This document shows positions 33,683 to 45,629 of a DNA stretch of 64,000 bases, one piece after another. Location: assembly GCF_040054535.1 (NCBI RefSeq), contig NC_090794.1, positions 6,673,001 through 6,737,000 on the forward strand, given 5' to 3'. The first letter of the stretch is position 1; every line of letters begins with the position of its first letter. The position numbers were made by a program, and so were the translations under genes. Under the pieces are notes generated by a model. It was given only the letters and a program-made list of their open reading frames with translations. It ran no database searches and was not told the origin of the DNA. Source of the DNA: Antennarius striatus (taxonomy: Eukaryota; Chordata; Actinopteri; Lophiiformes; Antennariidae).

Positions 33683-33860
33683 CTCCGTTCCAATCGCCCA
33701 CGTAACCATTTAAGTTAAGAACTACAGCAAAGAGCCGCGGTCCGCATGAGCAGCCGAACAATAAAGCAATTCCGATATGGTGCCCTGTCCGACCCCTTTC
33801 CAAGGATTTCTAATCAGAGGCGAATAATTTGCCTCTCTGCTTTGTCTGTCTGACAACAGC
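33683..33860 (-). other. hmbox1: hmbox1 5' untranslated exon
   Basis: On the - strand, aatggttacgtgggcgattg is followed by gaacggag and the strong donor gtaagtcatg (exon end at 33683). The sequence is less AT-rich than its surroundings and has several CpGs. No ATG-led coding frame continues from it. The 5' limit is approximate. Confidence 0.6.
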
Positions 33861-34020
33861 CATATTGACAACTAACACCTCCTAGTAGCTCAGAGGGAAA
33901 TGTAGTTCCGCTCCCTCTGTAAAGCCACGACGTTCTTTACATTAAAGACTACAAGTCCCTGACACGAACGCGGAGGAGAGCGGGTGGCTCGTGGATCTCC
34001 AGTTGTCATATGAGGTGATG
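33840..34020 (-). promoter_or_regulatory. probable hmbox1 promoter
   Basis: Comparatively CpG-containing sequence directly upstream of the untranslated exon, with no TATA box. The - strand reads caatatggctgttgtc, which contains an ATGGC core like a YY1 site near a start. Assigned by position. Confidence 0.4.
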
Positions 34021-34138
34021 CAGTTTTTAATGTGACCACTGTGGCTGTCCCCCTCAGTGCTGCTGCTGAGGTCCGTCGTTCTGTACCAACATATACAGTA
34101 CAGTATATGCGTGTGATTAACAACAACTAATGTGTGCT

Positions 34139-34190
34139 AGAGTGGACAAATAATTTATCCTACAGGGGATTAATGAAGTTGCTTTCAATT
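34139..34190 (+). repeat. solo retroelement 3' tail
   Basis: taatttatcctacaggggat followed by taatgaagt resembles the 3' ends of teleost non-LTR elements (…cctgaagggatgaataaagt at 45.6 kb in this window). Short and old. Confidence 0.4.
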
Positions 34191-34199
34191 CAATTCTTT

Positions 34200-35748
<1,549 letters not shown>

Positions 35749-36239
35749 GACATAAAAACTCAAAATTAATGTACTGCCCCCCAAACCCTGGTGTAATCAT
35801 TACAGTAAATCATTAGGATACATTTAGCATTTAGTTTGACATTTTCAGGATATTTATTTATTTATTCATGATGGCTCAATGAGATGCATTCAGGAGTAAA
35901 GTAAACCATCACTCATTAAATACATTTTGTCATCTCATATTAGTTTATAGAGCATTTTGGTATATATCTAAGCATAAGCTGAAAACAAATGTGACATCAT
36001 GTAGGATATCATGTGATAGTATTTTAGTTCAGTTTCAGGCTGTTTTTAAAATCCCGAGGGGACGACCACCACGCTGGCTGCTGGCAGGTTAGAAGCAAGG
36101 ACACTTCGAAGTTCCCTAAAAACATTTTTCTGGAAGCCTCGCAAATGGCTTTCGAGTGCAAAAAAGAACTTAGTGCGCAGCTGCCCACTCAACATGGTTA
36201 GATGCTTGGATAGTGGATACATCAGCATCTGACAAAAAT

Positions 36240-36500
36240 AAAATAAAAAACAACCCTAGAGGACCAAGACTACTTTCTCTTTTGCCAAATAGTCCTCCGC
36301 GAGTGTGTGTCCGTCCTGCGCGGCCCATGTGAGTATGTAGCCCGGGGAAGAACCCACAGACACACCGCTGATGTTTAGCCAGCTGTTCCGGTCAGCGAGG
36401 GGAGCGTTAGCCGCCACTGGCTAGCAGCTCCACTCAGCTAACACGACTCTAGCTAGCTTTTGGCATCAAACATCAGCGTCGGGTTGTTTTGGTGCTAAAA
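36240..36500 (+). promoter_or_regulatory. candidate + strand promoter with first exon ending at 36328
   Basis: Stands out from the AT-rich surroundings by CpG content (gtcctccgcgagtg, cctgcgcggccc, gccgccactgg). A textbook donor gtgagtat follows cggcccat at 36328, so a non-coding first exon could end there. A gene starting here and running right would be divergent from hmbox1. No transcript evidence is available. Confidence 0.35.
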
Positions 36501-36501
36501 A

Positions 36502-36681
36502 ATGGAGCTAATTATTAAGATTTCGGATCACACTGTTATAGTGGACAAAATCATTTTAAACAGCGGAGCTTTTGTAGAAACAGGAAAGGCTAGCCGTGCT
36601 GGTGGGGTCTGTTGTGATTTGACACAACGTTCAGGCCAGAGCTACATTGATCACGTCATAATGGACACCAAAACAGGCTAA
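36502..36681 (+). CDS. candidate small ORF, 59 residues, unknown function
   Basis: ATG in a strong start context (A at -3, G at +4), with an in-frame TAA two codons upstream, so the start is fixed. It opens MELIIKISDHTVIVDKIIL, continues FVETGKASRAGG and ends VIMDTKTG before TAA. It has no signal peptide or membrane segment and matches no family I know. It lies just after the CpG-containing segment. A chance frame of this length is quite possible, so this is a weak call. Confidence 0.2.
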   Translation: MELIIKISDHTVIVDKIILNSGAFVETGKASRAGGVCCDLTQRSGQSYIDHVIMDTKTG

Positions 36682-36914
36682 AGATGCAAAGCTAACCACA
36701 ACTAGTAGTTATAACACTCACATGAACGCTTAGTAAGTGTTAAACGACTGGAAAGTGCAAAAAAACAATATTTTAAGTGTCATATACACATTTTTATTTT
36801 TGCTTATAGACTAATACTGCATCTCATGGAGGTCACATTCTAATTAGTTTGCTCGGAAGTGTGGAAACTATTTGTGCTGTGCTCTGTTAGAGTCCGTCTG
36901 ACTGGAAACAGGGC

Positions 36915-36998
36915 CTGGTCCAGGTTCGCTGTTCTGGACCAGAAGTTGCTCAACTCATTTATTCGAACACCTGCTTCGAATAAATGAGTTGAGCAACT
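36915..36998. repeat. foldback: two adjacent hairpins, 9-bp and perfect 24-bp stems
   Basis: 36944-36967 (agttgctcaactcattta onward) is a perfect reverse complement of 36975-36998, with the 7-nt loop cacctgc. Immediately before it, ctggtccag (36915-36923) pairs with ctggaccag (36934-36942). A 24-bp perfect inverted repeat is unlikely by chance. No target duplication or longer terminal repeat was found around it. Confidence 0.9.
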
Positions 36999-37132
36999 CA
37001 AGGAGTGATGGATGCAGGCAGGTCCTTGTTCACTGTCCATCAGCTCCATCTGACTGGGCGATTCGTCTTGTCAGGCGTTTGAACATCAGTTTTGTGCTGA
37101 TGACGTCACACCACATTGACTTCTAGTCCAAT

Positions 37133-37145
37133 ATGTGTGTGTGTG

Positions 37146-37185
<40 letters not shown>
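37133..37185 (+). repeat. (TG)n microsatellite
   Basis: About 26 TG units with one GC interruption. Confidence 0.9.
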
Positions 37186-37186
<1 letters not shown>

Positions 37187-37858
37187 AAAAAAAATAATAC
37201 TGTATATATCGAGAGCTGGAGGCTGTAATGGAAACAATTCAACTACTGTCTCCACAATAGAACTACTGTGTAAATGTTTTATATTTTTATCTCACCCAAA
37301 CTGCCCAGAACTAGTCTCCAAGGCCAGAGCCCACTGGCAGCTGCCTTTCGTGCTTTTCCCACTAAATGTATCCTGATAACAAAATGTTGTTTCTTCCCTA
37401 GGGAAGGCTTTGTTCAGTCCATCTTGAGAAAGAGTGAGCTAATTATGGAAAACTGAAAGATCTTGGGGCAAGCAGTCCTCCTGGTGCTGATACAGTATCA
37501 GACTAAAAATTTAAACACTTCATAACAAATATTTTGTACGTTTTACGACTTTGTAACTGTCACTAATGCGTATACTCTATTTGAAACAAATGATAAAATC
37601 TCTCAAACTATATATTGTATTTTTTCTTTTCCTTAGTTGACACCACACTTGCTTGGCTCTATCAACACATAGAGATTCTCAAACTAGCCAGATTTTTTAA
37701 ATTTTCAGGAAATACCTTGTTGCCTTGTTTCCAGTGCTGGACTCTGACAAGGAATTGAAGATGTTTAATGTTTCCCACTCTGTTGATCTACATTGTGTGA
37801 GAGATGTTTGAAAGTATTACTCAGATGTTTTCAGTGATTTCTTTCTTACTCTTGTCAG

Positions 37859-37945
37859 GTTTTTAGAGGCTGCCAGGCGAGACCAGCAGCACACCCGTGT
37901 CAGAAACAAGGACATTCAACCAGGGAGTTCACCTAGAAGATTAAA
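37859..37945 (+). other. candidate exon of an unidentified + strand gene
   Basis: Bounded by tttctttcttactcttgtcag and the donor gtaagtgt, both strong. It is 87 nt long. One frame is open across it, reading FLEAARRDQQHTRVRNKDIQ, then PGSSPRRL. The residues match nothing I know. It could be a coding exon or a 5' untranslated exon of a gene whose body lies beyond the window. Confidence 0.35.
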
Positions 37946-37999
37946 GTAAGTGTCTGGGGTATTTTAACCTCTCACACTTCTATAAATACCTAAATCTGA

Positions 38000-40900
38000 A
38001 ATGTTCTATACACCCAGTTTTCAAACTCGAGTGTACGCCTCAGACTAGTTTACATTAGAAAAACACTTCAGACATTTGTCAATTTATTTAAAAGTGGATC
38101 CTCGTGTGCATATTTTATTTGGCATCATTTAATTTGCTCTGTTTTTCCCGAATCTGTGCAGAACAAACTGCAATCCACTTGGAGCTGCATCCATAAATAA
38201 ACTCACTAGAGGGCAGTGTCTTATTTCTATTCTTTGGTGCAAAGGACCTCTGTTAGTCTTATTTTATGGTTAATGTATAAAGGCTTGTTCTCGTCATTGA
38301 TACTGTAGTCTTATGAAGTATAAATGTACATTGCGCAACATAACACTAATAGTAATATAGTTAACATGTTTTTCTCTTAATCCAGTGTTTTACATACACT
38401 GTATACATCTATATATACTGTACACCAGTGATGCTCAAATAAAGCATTTTTGTAATGATAATCTCAGCTGTGTTCGGTTTTATCGCTAACTATCATTCAT
38501 TGTGATTTGATGTTTTTTTCGCTCCACATAAGGAGTGAAAGCTACTTTCAGAGCATTTATCTGCTCTGTTTCTGCATTTTAAAGAGAATGCAATCAAGGA
38601 CTGAGCCAAGTCTGGCCTACTGATTACATAAATGTTTCCCACTCCTTCAAGTCAACCATAGTGAACACATTCATTTACTTTTAACACAATCCTGTCCGCT
38701 CCTTCAGCTTTCCTCCCTCGTCATCCCTGCCAGCTTGTTATATCTCCACCCCCACCATCCCCGCTTTCCTTAATGTCTGTGAATCCCTCCATCCTGGCCT
38801 CCCAGCCCTCACGAACAACTGGCCCAGACAGCTGACTTCAACAGCTGCTCGCTATCTCATTTTTTGGCTCATCTCCATCTAGGCTGGGTTTTCCATACTG
38901 TTGTCTTTTCATAAGCCAGCATTCCTGTTTCTAAATTAGTCTTTGGTGTTATCTTTGTGTCACCATTCAAAACCAAAAATGCATTGAAACTCAAATATCT
39001 GTGGAATCTTTTTTACACCAGTAGCATTTTTGAGCATTATTCTTATCGCTATAGTTTGTCTGCCGTCAACAGTAGAGTGTATCCTCTGAGGAAAAGGCTT
39101 ATATATATAGTTTTGAGTTGTGAAAATGCTCTTTTCTGTATCAGCATCTGATATAACGTGTTTTGATTCCTCTCCTCTGTTTACCACTATTATCTGTTGC
39201 TGATGACACCCGTGTCCATCTGCATCCCCTCAGAATGAATCCCATGTGTCATCTACGCTGAAATAGACTGGTGTGAACTGCCTTTTGTCCATCTGCTGAT
39301 AATATGCTGTAATCTTTCCTGATTGTGCTTGTTGGCATTTAGTTGATGGAAATCTTCTCTCAGTAATGGCCGTGAAGGGAAGTGAGGTAATGCGTATACA
39401 ATTTGAAAAGATTTTTAGTTGGATTGAGAAGAAGAGCCGATAAGTGGTGGATGTTTTTTGTTTGTGTTTTCTCTCTCACCACATCAGGTACGAACATCGT
39501 GGACCTTATATACTGTACATTTTAACTAAAATATCTTGACTGGTACAGGATAATGTAAAATAATACTAATCTGTATGATTGACAAATTATACCCACTGTA
39601 GTTTAGAGATTGAGCCATCAAATGCGAGGCTGACCTGCGTGACCTTGTGTCACGTTGATGATGTGCAGTTGTTGGTGCCGTCATTCATCTAGCCTTTCCG
39701 TGAGCCCTGCCCTGTGTTTTTTTCTTCCTCCTCGGGGTAGCGTAGAGGGTAATCGGGCCAGGAGTTGGTTTCCACCAGAGGCCTGACTGCTGCACACTTG
39801 CTGTCTATAATTCAAACTGCTGCTCTCCGTTTGATGTTGTGCTGAAGGATGGAGAAACTGGTGGATCTCTCAAACCCCCGTGGCACCAGCAGGCCTAATC
39901 TCCGTCTGTCTCTGACTTCAAACTGTTTCACAATATGGATAATTTGCGTCTTTTTGGTGCTGACAGGGGTCTCCTGGAAACTTTCTTAGACTTTTTTTTC
40001 TAATTCTGTGGAGACAAAGCCATTGGCTATCGAGCCTGTCAGGGACATGGATTCAGATTAGTCTGGGATAGATATTTTGTCTTTCATTCAGGATGAAATT
40101 CAAGGTGGCACTCAAATTTCAAAGTCCTGTTCTTTCCATTTGGGAACAGTCTGAATAGGTCTGTGAGATAATCCTTTGTTTGCTGTTTAACTCCAAAGAT
40201 TTCTCCTACACAAATCTCCCATTTTGCTACCATCCTTTACCTCTTTCTTTCTTTAACTCTCAACCAGCATCATCATTAGCTGTTAAATATTCCAGCATGT
40301 TCACCAGCCAGTATCAGCTCTTTTGTGCTGCTGAGTAGGTATTACTCTTAAAACAGACTCTTGTTGCAGCTGAATCAGCGATTATAATGAACTGAACCTC
40401 TACAGTAGCAGCTGGGGGGTTGTAAATGAACTGAAGGTCACCAGAAAGCACTGAAAAGCCCTGATGAGAGCCTCACCTCCGTGATAGGATGGTTCTTAGT
40501 AAATATTACAATTATCAGAATGCCTTCCAGTTAATCTGCTTTCAGTCATAACATTAATGGATGACTGAGTTATACATATTTTATTTTCAACCAGCAGTTT
40601 TACATTTCTGGCTGTAATAGATTGACGTGCTGCTTTAGGTCGTAGTCATCCTCTTCTTGTGCCTCCACTGCCGCTTACAGATGGGTTCTCACTCACTGTG
40701 TGAGATGTCTCAATATCTACCAGAGCGATCGTAACGAAAATGTGTGTAGTTTTGCTTCCCGTGTTCATTTCACACAGATAAGAGGCAACAGAGCTGCAGA
40801 AAAGGAATTAGTGTAGCTGTGGTTGTGTGTCTGTGGTTTGTGTGTGTGTTTGCTTATATATATTTATAAGAGAGCACGTTTCAAAGCCACCAAGGAATGA

Positions 40901-42000
40901 AGAGATTTGCCGGCAAACACTTTTAATGTTCAAAGCAGATCCTTCTCATAGCTTCTTGATTGCGCTGCTTCTCTGATGGCTCCTAGGCTTTAGTCCTGGG
41001 TGCGCCTCTGGCATGTGGATCATTACGTTAGTCTCAGCAGACAGACGCATGGATCTTATCAATGTATCTGACAAACCATCCATCTCATCAGCGCTTATCT
41101 CTTGGCCTTTACGGACCTCATAATTGAAAGCAGCCCGGCCAGTCGACTCTTCCTTTTGTTTCCTGGACGTGAAATCATTTGGGCCTGGTGCTCCTTAAAA
41201 AGCACATGTGATTTATTATAGTCTCCAGGCAATACAATGATCTTCCAGCTATCTGGACCTGGAGAGGGGGGCGCTTGGAGCGACAAATCCCGTCTCCGTC
41301 TTCTGCATCACTTGCCTGCAGCCTCGCCATATCGCTGCCACTCACAGCTGTCACTGTTTGTATACCTGATATACTGACGAATGCCAAAAAGGAACAGGTG
41401 TTGTGTATTAGTGTCACTATTTTATTCCACCCGTTTTGTGACAAAAGCGCTCCACAGAGTTGTCAGACTGCATCACTGTAAATTATTGCAATTTTTTTTA
41501 AACAGAGCTTTGCTACAAACTATTACCTTCGATTAGTCTTAGGAAAAGGAAAGAGAGAAGGAGTTACTGTGGGTCAGGTGGGCTGACACCAACAATAGAT
41601 TAGAAACATGCAGACAACTTTGAACATTAACCGTTTCCTGCTCTGCTGTCTCTTCTCAGGGAGTTTGAGGAGTCTGTGTTGAGTTTGTAAGAATAGCAAC
41701 CGCAAGTGGAATCCTCTGATTGTTGGGTTTTGACATCATTGTTCCCTGATTTTGTAAGAAATGGATATTATTCCACAACTCAATGTGATTCTGCTTTTGA
41801 AACATCCATTATTTTCCTGTTTGTCATCGCAGCGGTGAAATTAAATAGACTACATAGAGATCTCAAGCTGTGACTCCAAACTTCAACTTTCTTTTTAAAA
41901 TTTGTTTTGTGCTTTTCCTCCATTAGCACAACCAAAAAGATATTTGGTCATGGGCCATCACTCATGCATCAGCCTGGGTTGTTTGTGCAATATAAAAAAT
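38000..42000. other. no gene seen
   Basis: Unique AT-rich sequence with short pyrimidine tracts. No exon with homology and no recognised element. It may be the intron of the candidate + strand gene. Confidence 0.5.
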
Positions 42001-42029
42001 ATGACTCCTCTGTTGCATTGTTTTTGGTT

Positions 42030-42033
<4 letters not shown>

Positions 42034-42066
<33 letters not shown>
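42034..42066 (+). repeat. (TG)n microsatellite
   Basis: About 16 perfect TG units. Confidence 0.9.
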
Positions 42067-42067
<1 letters not shown>

Positions 42068-43980
42068 AGGATATAAGCAAGATTGTTGCTTTGTGCCATC
42101 TTTCTTTGGAAGTCTAGCTATTCAGACAAATCCCCACAGACAGGCCTCAGTTCCCCCACAGAGAACAGCATCATTAGGATTTGTTGCACAAACTGGAGAA
42201 TGTTGCCTGGCTGAGGGAGCAACAGGGCGCTCCCTCCTCGGGACACATGTTCCTCACTGGTTTCTGAGCCTTGTCGAATTGTATTTGGCTCAGCTGGGGG
42301 TTCAGTTACCTCTGGTCTAACCTTCTGCTGTCTCACTGGAATCTGCACACACATGGACTCTAAGGATTTAATAGATGGATGGCTTGTTCAGGCAACATAA
42401 AGGGCTGATGTATCAGTATCGGGCTTACTGAATATTGCTGCTTGAGCTGCTGCTCCCAGCCTGACTTTGTGAAACAAGTTTAGAACACAAACTGCACCTG
42501 AGTACATTTTAGGGATTAATTAACTTCACTTACTGGAAATTAAAAACATAGACATTGATAACTATAGGTCACAGCTCCCTTTAAGCTCCACACAATCTTG
42601 AATTTTATCTAATATATCTTAATACTCTGTGAAATCCCCTGATGCTTTGGAGAGTGATTTGGCGTTCAGAACATACTGCCTTTTTTTTTGACAATGATGC
42701 ATAATTATGGTCTGTCGACATCTATACACCTTAACTTCATTCAATAGCAGGGTCATTTGCTTTTTCTTTTTTATGTGTTTATTTACAAATAAAAACTTAT
42801 CTCCAAATTTGACAGGTCAAAATTCAAAATCAAAATCAAATGTGCAACCATGTAAATCACATGATTTAGTGCCTTTATAAGTCAGAGTTGAAACTAGTCA
42901 TTACTCCAACAGGCCCGGTCTCAGTCTGCTTTATTTGCATCATTCTGTTCATAATTTCTTCTCCCAGCCGACTAAGTCTGATGTAACACCATTGTCATGC
43001 TTGGCATTGACAGTCCAGCCTGATTAAAAGGGGTGGACGCTTGAATGGAGTGAATTGGCAGACCGTAGTGTCACCTTCACCTTGTATTGTCCGAGGTTTA
43101 TCATTAACAACAACATCATAAAAATGATTCAATTGTTGTTGATTAGACACACATCACAACTTTGGAACAGAGATCTGGAGCTGTGTTTCAGATTGTTGAA
43201 TCAAGTTCAGTTTTTCTGTCTTTTGTCCTTTCATATGTCTTTCTCTCACTTTAACTTCTACCACACCCTGTTTCTGCAGAGAAAATAAGAGTTTTCTGGA
43301 ATCATGCTCTCTGTCAGCCCATTAGTGTTGAAATGGCTCTTCCCCATAGGAATCCATGCAAGCCAGAGTTAAGCAATAATGGACATATGGAATATATAGT
43401 TAGCCACCCAATCTCAGGGGATAAGGTTCTTCCCTCCAAAGAGGTTGAAGTTAAACTTTGAAATAAGTTTTAAATTGAATAAATAGTTGAAAAAGCAGAT
43501 CCTGTTATGTTGTCTCATTTGATTTTGTTAGTTAATGAATACATACAGATTTTGGCCCCAAATACAGAACCAGGACAAAAAATTGGGCAGTTTCTTAAGT
43601 AGAAATATTATATTCATCATTGATGCATCTTTTGATCTGATGACTCTTTTAATCATTCCATCAATAAATTTGTCAAAAATGAAGTCATAGTAAAATTCAG
43701 AAGCTGAATCCAGCAATTATTTGACAGTTTTGCTAAATAATTGTTTGAAGATGGAAATAAAGGATAAAAACTAGCTGTATTTGGATTTTATTTTACACGT
43801 TACTTTATGCCACGTAAATCATTATCTTTTGATTTCTTTTGAGTTTATTTTTCACCAAAATCTTCTTGGCTCTGCTTTTGTACTTTGATAACTATCCACT
43901 GCCTCATACTGTACAGACTCTCACATTATGCACTCCTGATCTCCTCTTAATCTGATGGACAGACCAGTTGAATTTCCGTT
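42067..43980. other. no gene seen
   Basis: AT-rich sequence with no recognised exon or repeat. Confidence 0.5.
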
Positions 43981-43984
43981 AATA

Positions 43985-44013
43985 CCCCCCCCCCACACAC
44001 ACACACACACACC
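43985..44013 (+). repeat. C-run followed by (CA)n
   Basis: Ten C followed by about ten CA units. Confidence 0.85.
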
Positions 44014-45186
44014 AAACTTCCCCACACAGCTTAATCATTACAGACAAACCACTGATTACCAATCTTCCCGTGGGCAGATCTAGCTCATCCCATGGCAAGT
44101 AACCAAGATATCAAACCATCAGAGGTGAATGAAAAGAAAAGTATGTGTGACTAATCTGAAGATCATCCCATGTTACCACCCATGTTGGCAAAGACTGAGG
44201 AAATAAATGTGTGATAAAGAGCCCCCCCCAACCCATCCGCCTCCATGCTCCAAGACAGGCGGAACTGAATTTTTTGTTTATTTCTGTGAAAACAATAGCA
44301 CTTCCAGACTGCCTATATGAAACCGTTGCCTTTGCTTCTTCGTCACACACTATCTATGTGAAATGAGACAGCCCTTTGTTCTCATCGCTGTAGTTCAACT
44401 CTCAGAACATATAGAGACCCATTATACCTGAGAAAGTGTCCTGAGACATAACAGAGCAGCACTATGGATGGAAAACTGGACCAAAATAATCACAGATGGA
44501 AAGCTGGCTTGTTGAAATCCCTACTAAACGTTTTCCTCTTTTGGCGTCTTTCGTCGCTGCCAAAACGTTGGTGAATTCAACAAGCTGTAGGTTTACTTCT
44601 CCTGCACTTATTTACTACTGGCAACCCAGGCAATTGCCACAGCTCCCCAATTAAAAATGGCCTCGTAATTAAAAGTATTTAAATATATTTAGTTGTAAAA
44701 CATATATATTTATGTCGCTTTATCAAACAACTTCTTGACGTAATAAGCTTAAAAGAATAGAAAAAGCCTGAGCTGGCAATGCTTCCCCCTGTCTCCATTC
44801 AAAGCCAGCTGTGTTTTTAGCTTCAGTTAGCTCAATGTTTTATGAAGTGTAGCAATTGTAAGTATAGAGGAGAACTCAGGAAGCTTCGGATGGGGTGAAC
44901 CGCCATCCTCTCAAGACCAAACAATGTAAACGATGTAAAAAATATACACACTAATATAATATAATATTCAGTCCATGCCTATCCAGGTTTATTTATTTAT
45001 TCATGCCCTTTATTCCTAAGCCCAATTACATCTCTGTATTTGTATATTCCTTTTATTTAGTGGGTTATTTATTATTTTTATTCTCTCTGTCTGGTAGGTT
45101 ATTATTTATTACTCTTTCTATTTGGTGTTGGCATTATTTTCTGTGTGTCTTTTCTTTCTGTGTACTTGCTGCGCTGTGTGTAATGT

Positions 45187-45542
45187 CAGTCATGTCATCG
45201 TCCAACCCGCTTAATCCGCTAACGCAGGTCGCGGGGTAGCCAGTGCCTATCCTGGCAGTCTCAGGGCGTGAGGCGGGGGACACTCCGGGCACGACGCCAG
45301 TGCACCGCGGAGCCACATAGAAACAAACAAATCATTCACTCACACACTCACTCCTATGGTCAATTTGGGACCGGCCAATCTACCTGAGGCGCATGCTTTT
45401 GGAGGTGGGAGGAAGCCGGAGAGCCCGGAGAGAACCCACGCAGACACGGGGAGAGCATGCGAACTCCGCACAGGGCGGGACTCGAACCCGGGTCCGCCGT
45501 GTTGTGAGGCAGCAGCGCTAACCACTGCGCCACCGTGCCGCC
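45187..45542 (-). mobile_element. tRNA-derived SINE, full length, 356 bp
   Basis: On the - strand it starts gggcggcacggtggcgcagt, with A box TGGCGCAGTGG and B box GGTTCGAGTCC at tRNA-like spacing. Next come the body phrases ggagttcgcatgctctcccc, gtgtctgcgtgggttctctc and ttcctcccacctccaaaagc, familiar from abundant teleost SINEs. It ends near gttggacgatgacatgactg. Both flanks carry the 13-bp direct repeat ctgtgtgtaatgt (45174-45186 and 45543-45555). An intact duplication and intact promoter boxes indicate a fairly recent insertion. Confidence 0.9.
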
Positions 45543-45606
45543 CTGTGTGTAATGTGACGGAGAAATTAATTTCCCTGATGGAACCTCCTGAAGGGATGAA
45601 TAAAGT

Positions 45607-45629
45607 CCTACTCTACTCTACTCTACTCT
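45607..45629 (+). repeat. (CTACT)n tail
   Basis: About four to five pentamer units. Read as the 3' tail of the retroelement that hosts the SINE. Confidence 0.75.

Larger units (their letters stand above)
44985..45629 (+). mobile_element. non-LTR-retroelement-like 3' end, split by a SINE
   Basis: The left part (about 44,985-45,186) is a T-rich sequence with attcatgccctttattcct. The right part (45,543-45,629) reads gaaattaatttccctgatgg, cctcctgaagggatgaataa, then a (CTACT)n tail. The ending, aataaagt plus a short tandem tail, is typical of teleost non-LTR elements. The SINE inside is bounded by a 13-bp duplication, so the two parts were once continuous. No reverse-transcriptase frame remains. 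Confidence 0.6.

Noticed and set aside
36944..36998. microRNA precursor
   Set aside because: The stem is perfect but only 24 bp with a 7-nt loop, shorter than usual precursors, and it lacks the typical bulges and lower stem.
45467..45542. A tRNA gene on the - strand
   Set aside because: A and B boxes are present, but the sequence does not fold into a full cloverleaf and continues into a SINE body with a target duplication. It is a SINE head.
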